The position numbers and the translations under genes are program-made. A model generated the notes under the pieces. It had not been told where the DNA came from. It was given only the letters and a program-made list of their open reading frames with translations, and did no database searches. From the NCBI RefSeq assembly GCF_000270185.1, contig NC_015516.1, forward strand, positions 1,101,001-1,165,000: a stretch of 64,000 nt of DNA. The letters run 5' to 3'. Source of the stretch: Melissococcus plutonius ATCC 35311. GTDB lineage: Bacteria; Bacillota; Bacilli; Lactobacillales; Enterococcaceae. Shown piece by piece: positions 1 to 8,658 of this stretch; the stretch's first letter is position 1, and each line of letters starts with the position of its first letter.

Positions 1-1
1 T

Positions 2-766
2 ATTGTTGGCATTCTAGGGCCTAATAGAGCAGGAAAATCAACCTTGATAAAAGCGATTACGAATCAGGTAACCTATACTGGATATATAAAAAAACCGAAA
101 AATATTGCTGTTCATTTACAGGAAAATCCTTATCCCAATGTTTTGACTTGTCAAACGATTATGGAAGGATTGTTGAAAACTAAACTAAAAAAAGACGACA
201 AGCTAATGGCATTGATCGAATATTTTGAATTTCAAAGTCTGTTAAAGAAGAAAGTAACACAATTGTCTGGTGGCCAAAAACAAAAATTAACGTTGATCAT
301 GGTTTTATATCAAGATGCTTCTCTAACTTGCTTTGATGAAATGACAGCAGGTTTAGATTTTGAGGCACGTAATAGATTAATGGAGAAAATTCAAGAATGG
401 TATTTAGGAAAAAATGCCACACTTTTGTTAGTCACACATTATTTTGATGAAATTGAAAAATTAGCGAATAAATTACTAATTATTAATAAAGGTAGTTTAA
501 TCGATTTTGGTAGAGTTAAAGAGTTGTTTAAAAAATACATTGGCTATTCAACAATTATCGTTGAAGGAGACAGGAAAAAACTCACCCTTCCAACAGGCAG
601 ACAAATTATCAGTAAGAAAGGAAAACAAGCTTTTTCTTTTTCCAGCAAAACAGCAGAAGAGGAAGTAATTAAAGTATTAGCCAGTTCAGGAAGAAAATTT
701 TCCATTTCAAATAACAACGTTGAACTTATTTATTTGAATGCTATTAGTCAAAGTAAAAAATGTTAG
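2..766 (+). CDS. ABC transporter ATP-binding protein (5' end outside window)
   Basis: ATPase subunit of an ABC-2 type exporter, acting at the inner face of the membrane to power the neighbouring permease. The reading frame is open from base 2, so the true start lies before the window. Walker A is visible at about nt 17-43 as GPNRAGKST, with Arg where Gly is usual. The signature LSGGQ lies near nt 263, Walker B with CFDEM near nt 326-343, and the switch His in VTHYFDE near nt 434. The C-terminal ~80 residues follow the usual exporter-ATPase pattern. It ends 10 bases before the permease start, so the two are one operon. The substrate cannot be told from sequence. Confidence 0.9.
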   Translation: MVGILGPNRAGKSTLIKAITNQVTYTGYIKKPKNIAVHLQENPYPNVLTCQTIMEGLLKTKLKKDDKLMALIEYFEFQSLLKKKVTQLSGGQKQKLTLIMVLYQDASLTCFDEMTAGLDFEARNRLMEKIQEWYLGKNATLLLVTHYFDEIEKLANKLLIINKGSLIDFGRVKELFKKYIGYSTIIVEGDRKKLTLPTGRQIISKKGKQAFSFSSKTAEEEVIKVLASSGRKFSISNNNVELIYLNAISQSKKC

Positions 767-776
767 GAGAAGTGAG

Positions 777-1508
777 ATGAAACATTACATCGAATTTGAA
801 TTGAAAAATACCTTTGGATATAGTATTGGGATAATTGTTGGTGGATTATTACCATTAATGCTAGCTATAGGTGATTGTCACGCCTCCAATGATATAGAAC
901 AAAATAGGGAGCTGGCAGAAATGACTTTTACAATGTGTCTGCCAATGATACCATTGGGATTAGTTATGCTGCCTTTTACGATCGCTTTTGCTAAAGATAT
1001 TGAGGAAGAAATATCTATACGGTTTTCTTTATTCGGTTATACAAAACTGAAACAACTGTTTGCAAAGTTTATTTCAATCCTTTTTATGGTTAATGGTATT
1101 TGTCTTCTCTATTTTCTGGTACTACAAGTTGTTCTTCCTTTACCTGTTCCTAGTTTAGCCGCCTTATTATTAATGATCTTTGGAATTTTAATAGTTACTA
1201 TTTCTTTTTATTTTTTAGCATTTACTATTGCTTGGTTTTTTAAGGGATTTAATACTGTACAAGGAATTGCCATGGTTGCCTATTTTTGAATTGCTATCCT
1301 CACTGGTACAATTGGTAGTTTTGAATTTACAGGAATAATGAAAAAAATATCAGATTTTATTCCTTTCAACTCTTTCAGGATAGAGCTGGCAAAGCATTGG
1401 ACGACAACAAGCTTTGATATGTCTAATGTATTCATACATTTAATTGTTTTTATGGTTTTTACGATTTTATTATTTTGTATTGCAAATATTTATTCAATTA
1501 AAAAATGA
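777..1508 (+). pseudogene. ABC-2 permease interrupted by an in-frame TGA
   Basis: Membrane partner of the preceding ATPase. ATG 777 follows AGGAGAAGTGAG. The frame encodes several hydrophobic segments, stops at TGA 1287-1289 (codon 171), then continues open and in the same frame for 72 more codons to TGA 1506-1508. The downstream part holds another membrane segment (LIVFMVFTILLFCIANIY) and looks like the real C-terminus. A TGG-to-TGA change would explain it. With the stop the protein would be 170 residues and lose its last helices, so export is probably lost unless the stop is a sequence error. The 243-residue repaired length fits the ABC-2 permease range. The family call rests on hydropathy and context only. 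Confidence 0.75.
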
Positions 1509-2160
1509 GGAGAGAAAGGTTTAGAATAAAAAAATAATATACATGTAATTTGTAGCATTTTCTATCTCATATTGTTGTTATAACCTATTCTGTTAATATG
1601 CAAATGGCTACATTAGTTTTTTGTATATTGTGTTCAAATGCATTGAGATTTCATTTTAGAAAATAAGAATAGAATAATTAGTTAGAAAGATATCGAAATA
1701 TCAAGATAAAAAATACAGAAAATTCGGACTATTTAAGATTTTTATCAAAATTTAGAGAGGAAGAAAGATGACCCTACAAATTGAGAATTATTTAAAAGCT
1801 AATTGTTTATTTTAAATATATTTTTTCAGTATAATCTGATAGGTTGTTTTATAGTGCATAACATTAAAAATAGCAATTAATAAATCTTTGAATACTAAAC
1901 CTACTAAAAAGAGAAGTGAAGAAAACTTCTGATTCAATGAATAATGGAATCTTTTCAAGCAGTTTATTTTATAAAGGAGCTTTTTTGTTCATTTTAATCA
2001 CATATTTATCAATAATTTGAGGAATGTTTAAAAAAATTAATCTTTACAAGATTCCCTGCAAGGCATTATTGTATTTGGATTGATAATTTCCGATAGAAAA
2101 AAGAAGAAATTGATCTAGTATAGAAATTATTTAAAATACTTTTATCAATACGGGCGTTTA
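1509..2160. other. Gene-poor AT-rich spacer, probable decayed genes
   Basis: No ORF of useful length. Two places look like gene remnants. GAGGAAGAAAG followed by ATG 1768 opens a frame of only 15 codons (MTLQIENYLK...). A ribosome-binding-like AAAGGAG near 1974 precedes a short hydrophobic frame that stops within a dozen codons. These could be the starts of degraded genes, perhaps a further ABC component, but I cannot identify them. Confidence 0.4.
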
Positions 2161-2163
2161 AAC

Positions 2164-2200
2164 AAAAGAAAAGAATCCTTGTTCAACAAGGATTCTTTTC
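2164..2200 (-). terminator. Rho-independent terminator of rplS
   Basis: Perfect 14-bp stem (2168-2181 with 2187-2200, arms GAAAAGAATCCTTG and CAAGGATTCTTTTC) and a 5-nt loop. Read on the minus strand it is followed by TTTT. It lies about 35 bases after the rplS stop. Confidence 0.9.
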
Positions 2201-2233
2201 TGCTTTCAACTACTAAAATAGTTGTATTATCGC

Positions 2234-2581
2234 TTAGCGGCGAATTTCTTTGATACGTGCAGCTTTTCCGTGAAGTGCGCGTAGGTAATAAAGTTTTGCA
2301 CGACGAACTTTACCATAACGAACAACTTCAATTTGGGCAACACGTGGTGTGTGTAATGGGAAAGTACGTTCAACACCAATACCATTAGATATTTTACGAA
2401 CGGTATAAGTTTCGCTGATACCAGCGCCACGGCGTTTAATAACTACACCTTCAAATATTTGGATACGTTCACGAGTACCCTCAACAACTTTGGCATGGAC
2501 ACGTACAGTATCACCAGGACGAAAAGCTGGAATATCAGTACGTAATTGTTCTTGTGTCAATTCTTGAATTAATGGATTCAT
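2234..2581 (-). CDS. rplS: 50S ribosomal protein L19
   Basis: Large-subunit ribosomal protein located near the 30S-50S interface. 115 residues, the normal length. Family landmarks include [16 protein letters not shown] near residues 19-34, [13 protein letters not shown] near 39-51 and the basic C-terminus [20 protein letters not shown]. The start is ATG 2581, behind AAGGAGAA. A longer frame reaches 2692 but its extra residues are leader RNA. It is the last gene of the rimM-trmD-rplS group on the minus strand, with a strong terminator after it. The leader may autoregulate it (separate entry). Confidence 0.97.
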   Translation of the reverse strand: MNPLIQELTQEQLRTDIPAFRPGDTVRVHAKVVEGTRERIQIFEGVVIKRRGAGISETYTVRKISNGIGVERTFPLHTPRVAQIEVVRYGKVRRAKLYYLRALHGKAARIKEIRR

Positions 2582-2587
2582 ATTAAT

Positions 2588-2665
2588 TTTCTCCTTATTT
2601 CCAAATGTTCTTATGAATTCTCTTTCACAGCGGAACATTGTAATCGTTGGGGATAATACCCACCA
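2588..2665 (-). promoter_or_regulatory. Candidate L19 leader structure
   Basis: The 132-base spacer between trmD and rplS holds a 7-bp inverted repeat, 2604-2610 (AATGTTC) with 2633-2639 (GAACATT), just 5' of the rplS ribosome-binding site, plus a G-rich/C-rich pair further upstream (GGTGGG and CCCC). Firmicutes are known to carry an autoregulatory L19 leader at this place. I matched it by position and the stem only. Confidence 0.4.
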
Positions 2666-2713
2666 AATTAGTCTACCATAAATAATAATCACTTGTAAAG
2701 AAATTTTTATGAA

Positions 2714-3460
2714 CTATTCTTTGTCCTCTTCAGCGATAATTTCATCCAATAATTGTCGATCTTCTTCCGTTAATTTGAAATTTGTTAATAAATCGGGACG
2801 TCTTAGGTAGGTACGTCGTAAAGATTCTTTTTTTTGCCAGTTAGCGATGAGACGATGATTGCCATTTGTTAATACTTCTGGTACTGACATATCATTAAAG
2901 TTAGCAGGTCGTGTATATTGAGGGTGTTCAAGCAAACCTGTACTATAAGAGTCTGTTTGAGCAGATAGATCATTTCCTAATACACTGGGCAATAAACGGA
3001 CAGTTGCATCAATCATTACCATGGCACCTAATTCACCACCTGTTAAAACGTAATCACCCAAAGAAACTTCATCAGTGACTAAGGAACGGATACGTTCATC
3101 GTAGCCTTCGTAGTGACCACAAATAAAAATTAATTGTTCCTCTTTTGCGAACTCCTCAGCCATGGTTTGATCAAAGGGTGTACCTGCAGGATCCAATAAA
3201 ATGATTCGTTTTTTTATATGTGGTGTTTCTTGTTTAATCTCTTGTAAGTTATCATAAACTGGCTGCACTTTTAGTAACATGCCGGCACCACCACCATAAG
3301 GATAGTCATCTACTGTTTGATGCTTATTGTCTGAAAATTCTCTGAAATTAGAGATATGAATATTTAATAATTCTTTATCTACAGCCTTACCAATAATGGA
3401 TTCACCAAGTGGGCCTTCAAACATTCTTGGGAATAAGGTTAATATATCAATTCTCATCAT
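2714..3460 (-). CDS. trmD: tRNA (guanine-N1-)-methyltransferase
   Basis: Methylates G37 of tRNAs next to the anticodon using S-adenosylmethionine, which prevents frameshifting. 248 residues from ATG 3460, placed 7 bases after AAGGA; an upstream in-frame TTG (3463) is less well placed. Knotted SPOUT-fold landmarks are present: FPRMFEG at the N-terminus, YGGGAGML near 56-63, [12 protein letters not shown] near 113-124 and [15 protein letters not shown] near 131-145. The start overlaps the end of rimM by 14 bases, so the genes are translationally coupled. Confidence 0.97.
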   Translation of the reverse strand: MMRIDILTLFPRMFEGPLGESIIGKAVDKELLNIHISNFREFSDNKHQTVDDYPYGGGAGMLLKVQPVYDNLQEIKQETPHIKKRIILLDPAGTPFDQTMAEEFAKEEQLIFICGHYEGYDERIRSLVTDEVSLGDYVLTGGELGAMVMIDATVRLLPSVLGNDLSAQTDSYSTGLLEHPQYTRPANFNDMSVPEVLTNGNHRLIANWQKKESLRRTYLRRPDLLTNFKLTEEDRQLLDEIIAEEDKE

Positions 3461-3974
3461 CAATGAGTCCTTCTGGAATTATGACCTGCACACTCTTATT
3501 TGTTAGGTCAACGGATTGGATAACCGAATCAATATAAGGTAATAAAAGCTCCGTTCCATCATTTTGCTTTACTACCCAAACATCGTTAGCGCCGGGTGAA
3601 AGGATTTCTTTAATATGACCAATTTTCTGTCCTTGATCATCAATGACAGTTAATCCAATAATTTCATGATAATAAAATTCATTTTCAGGTAGATCACTTA
3701 ATTGACTTTTTTTGACTTTAAGAATACCATCACGATAATTCTCTACGTCATTGATTGATGGATGATTTTCAAAACTTAAAATATCAAAGTTTTTATGCTT
3801 TCGATGTGATTTTATAACTAATTCAATTGGTTCTTTATCTTTATTAAATAAAGTTAATTTTGCGCCTCTTTTATAGCGTTCTTCTGGGAAATCAGTTTGT
3901 GAGATGACCCGTACCTCGCCTTTAATTCCTTGTGTATTAACGATTTTTCCAACATTTAAGTATTCTGTCACCAT
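3447..3974 (-). CDS. rimM: Ribosome maturation factor RimM
   Basis: Assists late 30S assembly by binding S19 and the 16S head region. 175 residues, standard for the family. The N-terminal beta-barrel domain ([16 protein letters not shown], residues ~8-23) is followed by a PRC-barrel domain with the usual [19 protein letters not shown] and the typical NDVWVVK...LLPYIDSVI segment near the end. It overlaps trmD by 14 bases, the conserved rimM-trmD pairing. Confidence 0.96.
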   Translation of the reverse strand: MVTEYLNVGKIVNTQGIKGEVRVISQTDFPEERYKRGAKLTLFNKDKEPIELVIKSHRKHKNFDILSFENHPSINDVENYRDGILKVKKSQLSDLPENEFYYHEIIGLTVIDDQGQKIGHIKEILSPGANDVWVVKQNDGTELLLPYIDSVIQSVDLTNKSVQVIIPEGLIDDEN

Positions 3975-4502
3975 GAATCCCCATTTCTTTCATTATCTGT
4001 TTTATTTTAGCATTTTTATGCCTGAATTACTATCTTTACCTAACTAGTTATACTATTAATTAAAAATAATGAAAAGAAGTGTCTATTTGATTAAGAAAAG
4101 TAAAAAGTTTGGTAAATTAAAAAAGTTATAGGGGTTAATTCTTGATAGAGAAATTTATTTGAATTCGCACAAGCATAAGAAATCATGGTATAATAAAAGG
4201 TAGTGACAAAAATAATATCCTATACATTTCCTGTAATTTTGCTATAGGACAATTCATTACTAGTAGACGTATATTATGAAAAGTTTTGTTTCAGTAAAAA
4301 CCAAAAAATGAATAGACATTTTTTCAATCTTTGTTACTCGTATTTCTAAGTAAAGAAATGGCAATTTGCATACTATTTATCTATAATGATTGTTTTTAAA
4401 AACCAGCTGCATCAAGAAAAATTTTTGAAAATCGATTTGAAGTGTTGACTATTTTTAGCAAAATCGATAACCTAGAAAGTGTTGAAGATTGGGGTATTTA
4501 GT
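3975..4502. other. Divergent spacer with candidate promoters for ylxM-ffh
   Basis: About 530 bases with no gene. An extended -10, TGGTATAAT, sits at 4186-4194 on plus without a convincing -35. A better site is TTGACT 4445-4450, a 17-base spacer and TAACCT 4468-4473, about 30 bases before the ylxM ATG. I see no RNA gene or strong hairpin. Confidence 0.4.
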
Positions 4503-4841
4503 ATGGAAATTGAAAAGACAAATCGTATGAATGCATTATTTGAATTTTATGCGACATTATTAACAGAAAAACAGATGAATTATATTGAGCTATACTATGC
4601 AGATGATTTTTCATTGGGTGAAATTGCAGAAGAATACCAAGTCAGTCGTCAAGCCGTTTATGATAATATTAAACGAACAGAAAAAATTTTAGAAGAATAT
4701 GAACGGAAACTACATCTATATTCTAATTATATAGTAAGAAGAGATATTCTAGATCAATTAACTATTTACATAAAAGAGACCTATCCAAAAGATCAGGCAT
4801 TAATCAATTACATTTTACAAATTCAAGAAGTAGAGGAATGA
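4503..4841 (+). CDS. ylxM: YlxM family DNA-binding protein
   Basis: Small helix-turn-helix protein of the UPF0122 family, encoded directly before ffh in most Firmicutes. In streptococci it has been linked to regulating the signal recognition particle. 112 residues from ATG 4503; an in-frame GTG at 4479 exists, but the conserved region starts at [23 protein letters not shown] and no good ribosome-binding site precedes the GTG. The sigma-70 region-4-like helix-turn-helix is seen in [27 protein letters not shown]. It ends 4 bases before ffh. Confidence 0.9.
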   Translation: MEIEKTNRMNALFEFYATLLTEKQMNYIELYYADDFSLGEIAEEYQVSRQAVYDNIKRTEKILEEYERKLHLYSNYIVRRDILDQLTIYIKETYPKDQALINYILQIQEVEE

Positions 4842-4845
4842 AATA

Positions 4846-6260
4846 ATGGCTTTTGAAAATCTAACAGAACGCTTACAACAAGCAATGGGAAAACTACGTC
4901 GTAAGGGCAAGGTAACAGAGGCAGACGTAAAAGAAATGATGAGAGAAATCCGCTTAGCTTTACTTGAAGCAGATGTAAATCTACAAGTTATAAAAGATTT
5001 TGTTAAACGTGTACGTGAGCGGGCAGTAGGAACGGAAGTACTAGAGAGCTTAACACCTGCACAGCAAATTGTAAAAATAGTCGATGAAGAATTAACTAAA
5101 ACATTAGGCTCTGAAGCTGTTGGGTTAAATAAAGCACCTAAAATCCCAACAATTATTATGATGGCTGGTTTACAAGGTGCAGGGAAAACAACTTTTACTG
5201 GAAAACTAGCTAACTATTTGATTAAACAGGAAAATGCTCGTCCATTAATGATTGCTGCTGATGTTTATCGGCCAGCAGCCATTGAACAATTAAAGGTATT
5301 AGGCCAACAATTAGATGTTCCGGTTTTTGATAAAGGAACAGAAATCAATCCAGTTGAAATTGTTCGTCAGGGAATAGCTCTAGCAAAAGAAAAAAAAATG
5401 ACTATGTCTTGATTGATACAGCTGGACGTTTGCATATTGATGAAGCATTAATGGATGAATTAAAGCAAATTAAAGAATTAGCACAACCTAATGAGATTTT
5501 GCTCGTTGTCGATGCCATGACAGGACAAGATGCAGTAAATGTTGCTGAAAGTTTTAATCAACAATTAGGCATTACAGGAGTGGTAATCACTAAATTAGAT
5601 AGTGATACAAGAGGTGGAGCTGCACTATCCATACGGGCAGTTACTGGAGCGCCTATTAAATATGTTGGTTCAGGCGAGAAGCTAACAGACTTAGAAGTCT
5701 TTCATCCTGATCGTATGTCAAGCCGTATTTTAGGTATGGGTGACATGCTGACTTTAATTGAAAAAGCACAGCAAGATTATGATGAAAAAAAGGCAGAAGA
5801 ACTTGCTAAGAAAATGAATGAAAATCGTTTTAATTTCAATGATTTTATCGAACAACTTGATCAAGTAATGGGAATGGGTCCCCTTGAAGATTTGGTTAAA
5901 ATGATTCCTGGCATGAATAATATGCCCGGAATGGATAATATTAAGGTAGATCCTAAAGATATTGAACGCAAACGAGCAATCGTGTTTTCAATGACGCCTG
6001 CTGAAAGGGAAAATCCTGACTTATTGAATCCAAGTAGACGCAGACGAATTGCAGCTGGATCTGGAAATAGCGTAATAGAAGTAAATCGTATGATTAAACA
6101 ATTTAAGGAATCACAAAAAATGATGCAACAGATGTCTAAAGGAAATATGAACATTCCTGGTATGGATCAAATGCTTGGTGGCGGTATTAAGGGAAAACTT
6201 GGAAAAATGGCTGTCAATCGTATGATGAAGAAAAAGAAAAAGAAGAAGAAAAAGAAATAA
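4846..6260 (+). CDS. ffh: Signal recognition particle GTPase Ffh, with a -1 frameshift in a poly-A run
   Basis: Binds signal peptides and the SRP RNA and delivers ribosomes to FtsY and the membrane. The first frame (4846-5412, 188 aa) holds the four-helix N domain and G1 (GLQGAGKTT), then ends MTMS-stop. The second frame (from about 5400) resumes exactly with LIDTAGRLH (G3), then [12 protein letters not shown] (G4 region), [12 protein letters not shown] and the Met-rich M domain. The break is the 9-A run at 5391-5399: one more A restores [13 protein letters not shown] and gives 471 residues, the normal length. The C-terminus ends in about ten lysines. As ffh is a core gene, I treat it as probably functional (sequence error or slippage). 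Confidence 0.9.
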
Positions 6261-6315
6261 AATGAATTTAATTCATGACATTCACTTTTTACATTCATTT
6301 TTTCCAACTAATAAT

Positions 6316-6362
6316 AAAATAGCATCCTTGCTAGAAAATAATAGTAGGGTGCTATTTTATTA
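6316..6362. terminator. Bidirectional terminator between ffh and the FMN reductase gene
   Basis: Stem 6316-6328 with 6346-6358 (AAAATAGCATCCT against AGGGTGCTATTTT, one G-U pair) and an 18-base loop. A/T runs on both sides let it serve the two convergent genes. Confidence 0.8.
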
Positions 6363-6373
6363 TTAGTTGTTTT

Positions 6374-6943
6374 TCATTTAGTTAATTTTTCAAAAAAGTC
6401 GATATAAGCATTTATAATAGTTTTTAAAAAATCTAGGGTGTTTTTGGCAACAGTGCCGTCTTCACCTAACAGGTTTGTTACATTACAGATATAAGCTTCA
6501 GGTTGTTGTAGTGTTGGAACTTTTACAAAGACCAGTGATTGTCTTAAATGATGATTGGCACCAAAGCCTCCGATTGCTCCTGGAGCTACACTGATAACTA
6601 ATGCAGGCTTGTTATCCCAAGCGTTTTTTCCAAATGGACGTGAACCAACGTCTAAAGCATTTTTCAAAAGAGGAGGAACAGAGCGATTATACTCTGGTGT
6701 CACAAAAATAATACCGTCTAATTGCCTGATTTCTTTTCTGAATGTTTTCCAAGCCTCTGTAGGCATGGAGTCATCGTCTAAATCTTGATTATATATTTCT
6801 AAATGACTCAGATCAACAAATACTGGGGTATAATCTTGAGGTAAAAGTTTAGCAACTGCCTGCGCAATTTGTTTACTATAAGATCCTTTTCTTAAGCTTC
6901 CTACAAGAAAACCAATTTTTTCTGCATAAATTCCTGCCTCCAT
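6374..6943 (-). CDS. NADPH-dependent FMN reductase family protein
   Basis: Flavodoxin-fold oxidoreductase of the NADPH-dependent FMN reductase / azoreductase-chromate reductase family; cytoplasmic, FMN-dependent, physiological substrate unknown. 189 residues. The phosphate-binding loop GSLRKGSYSKQIA is near residue 15, and the flavin-contact segment TPEYNRSVPPLLKNALD near 80-97. The only in-frame ATG (6943) has no ribosome-binding site in front. GGAGG lies inside the frame, followed 9 bases later by an out-of-frame ATG reading into a run of six A; one extra A would give a start MQKKIGFLVGS with ideal spacing. The annotated start is therefore uncertain. It is convergent with ffh. Confidence 0.85.
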   Translation of the reverse strand: MEAGIYAEKIGFLVGSLRKGSYSKQIAQAVAKLLPQDYTPVFVDLSHLEIYNQDLDDDSMPTEAWKTFRKEIRQLDGIIFVTPEYNRSVPPLLKNALDVGSRPFGKNAWDNKPALVISVAPGAIGGFGANHHLRQSLVFVKVPTLQQPEAYICNVTNLLGEDGTVAKNTLDFLKTIINAYIDFFEKLTK

Positions 6944-7146
6944 TCATTTTATTTCTATTATTTATTATAATACTCCTCCTATTATTTAGATAGAAATAGG
7001 CAATCTAGAAAACAGAAAGCGTCACTCCCTGTCTTTTAAATAAAATAGGTTGATATTTAAATAAAAACATTCTTAATTTCAATATATCATTCTCGGTAGC
7101 CAATAAATAAAATAAAAATTTATTTTAAGGTGTCAAGAAAAAAGTC

Positions 7147-7175
7147 TTTACAGTATTTGCTAAATCTGATAAACT
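7147..7175 (+). promoter_or_regulatory. Promoter of rpsP-khpA
   Basis: TTTACA at 7147-7152, a 17-base spacer and TAAACT at 7170-7175, about 35 bases before the rpsP start. A sigma-A type site. Confidence 0.6.
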
Positions 7176-7210
7176 AATAAATGTGAAAAAGTTAATGGAG
7201 GTGTAAAACA

Positions 7211-7486
7211 ATGGCAGTAAAAATTCGCTTAAAACGTATGGGAGCTAAAAAAAATCCATTTTATCGTATTGTAGTTGCAGATTCTCGTTCTCCACGTGAT
7301 GGACGTTTTATAGAAACTGTTGGTACATATAATCCTTTAAAGGATCCAGCAGAAGTAGTATTAAAAGAAGAATCAGTTTTAGATTGGTTATCTAAAGGTG
7401 CACAACCTTCTGATACAGTACGTAATATTTTGTCTAAAGAAGGCATTATGAAAAAACACCATGAAGCAAAATATACAAAGAAATAA
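7211..7486 (+). CDS. rpsP: 30S ribosomal protein S16
   Basis: Small-subunit assembly protein. 91 residues, typical. It opens with [26 protein letters not shown]-type sequence and has [13 protein letters not shown] near 36-48 and [18 protein letters not shown] near 61-78, all family hallmarks. ATG 7211 follows GGAGGTG. It is paired with khpA 10 bases downstream. Confidence 0.98.
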   Translation: MAVKIRLKRMGAKKNPFYRIVVADSRSPRDGRFIETVGTYNPLKDPAEVVLKEESVLDWLSKGAQPSDTVRNILSKEGIMKKHHEAKYTKK

Positions 7487-7496
7487 GGGGATTAAG

Positions 7497-7748
7497 ATGA
7501 CAGTAGATGTAAAGGAATTAATCTTAACTATTGTTCGTCCATTAGTAAATCACCCAAATTTGATTGAGTTGACTGTAGAGGAAACTCAATCTTTCCTTGA
7601 ATATAATTTAAAAATGACACCCGAGGATATGGGACATATTATTGGGAAACAAGGGCGAATTATAAAAGCTATCCGAACAATCATTTATAGTGTGCCAATT
7701 AATGGTACAAAAAAAATTCGTCTAAATATTATAAGTACCGATAATTAA
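7497..7748 (+). CDS. khpA: KH domain RNA-binding protein KhpA
   Basis: Single-KH RNA-binding protein (YlqC/KhpA). In pneumococcus it pairs with KhpB and affects division and cell elongation. 83 residues from ATG 7497 after AAGGGG; an upstream in-frame start inside rpsP is ignored. The KH GxxG loop is visible as GHIIGKQGRIIKAIRTII, residues ~47-64. Downstream of rpsP as in most Firmicutes. Confidence 0.93.
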   Translation: MTVDVKELILTIVRPLVNHPNLIELTVEETQSFLEYNLKMTPEDMGHIIGKQGRIIKAIRTIIYSVPINGTKKIRLNIISTDN

Positions 7749-7951
7749 CAGGAAAAGGGTATAGACGATGAAAACTGTTTGTACTCTTTTTATTATCTTG
7801 AAAAGATAATGTTTAACTCGATTACATAAATTAATTCATCTATTTATTGATCTAGAGAATAAAAATAATAAACATGACTGTTGGTGAAACTTATCCTAAA
7901 ATAGCACTTGACAAATAAATTAAAAAGATGAAAAATAAAGTAGAATGACAT

Positions 7952-8038
7952 GGAAGGTTGGCAGAGTGGTAATGCACCGGACTCGAAATCCGGCGAACCG
8001 ATAATATCGGCGCGCAGGTTCAAATCCTGTACCTTCCT
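7952..8038 (+). tRNA. tRNA-Ser (anticodon CGA)
   Basis: Class II tRNA with a long variable arm. Acceptor GGAAGGT (7952-7958) pairs with ACCTTCC (8031-8037). The anticodon stem CCGGA/TCCGG encloses CTCGAAA, giving anticodon CGA, which reads UCG serine codons. The variable arm is AACCGATAATATCGG-like, and the T arm has GGTTCAAATCC. No CCA is encoded. A TTGACA lies at 7908-7913. Confidence 0.95.
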
Positions 8039-8054
8039 TACACCTTATTACCTT

Positions 8055-8094
8055 GGTCCTTAGAAATTAACGTTTCTAAGGACCTTTTTATTTT
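8055..8094 (+). terminator. Terminator after tRNA-Ser
   Basis: Perfect 12-bp stem GGTCCTTAGAAA (8055-8066) with TTTCTAAGGACC (8073-8084), a 6-base loop and a following TTTTTATTTT. Confidence 0.92.
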
Positions 8095-8221
8095 GACCAA
8101 AACATTAATCCAGAAATAATATAATCAGTCATTTGGTTGATCTTTTTAAGCTTTCTCTTTTCTGGAATATACAGGTAATGAGCGCTGAACTTTTTGATTA
8201 CTAGGAAATAATCGCAATATT

Positions 8222-8658
8222 CTATTTTATGGCAAATTCAGTTTCGCCAAATACAGTTCCCATACTTGCTGCTGTTAATGTCACTGGTGTTTTTGCATCT
8301 GTTAATTCATACGCTATTATATTAGAAACAATATTGCCTGGTTTAACATCAACATTCTCAGAAGCTTGATATTTATTATCTGATAATATAGCAGCTTTTA
8401 ATGGTTCTGTTGCATTTTGATGGTATAGGTATTTCCTTTTAGGACCTTACCATCAAAGCTGGCTTCATCTGCTGATTTTACAAAGTCTGAACTGGTGACA
8501 GTCTTAGGAATCTTTTTCTTAGCAGCCTTTTTTTCATTTTTTATTGGATGACTAGAATTCGTTGATTCTTGAGATTTGGCAGCATCTTTGCTTGATCCAC
8601 ATGCAGAAAGTAACATTCCAAACGTTAATACCATACTTAAACTAATAATTTTTTTCAT
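8222..8658 (-). pseudogene. Lipoprotein gene with a 1-base deletion
   Basis: Starts at ATG 8658 with a lipoprotein signal peptide and lipobox LSAC (Cys20), so the product would be anchored on the outer face of the membrane. A lysine-rich linker follows, then a domain with FDGKVLKGNTYTIK. The frame ends at 8398 (86 aa). The next frame continues from TEPLKAAILSDNKYQ to ETEFAIK and stops at 8222-8224. Adding one A in the AAAA run near 8412 gives TIKNATEPLKAAIL and a 145-residue product. The C-terminal part looks like the beta-sandwich lipoproteins common in Lactobacillales, function unknown. It may be a true pseudogene or a sequence error. Confidence 0.65.
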
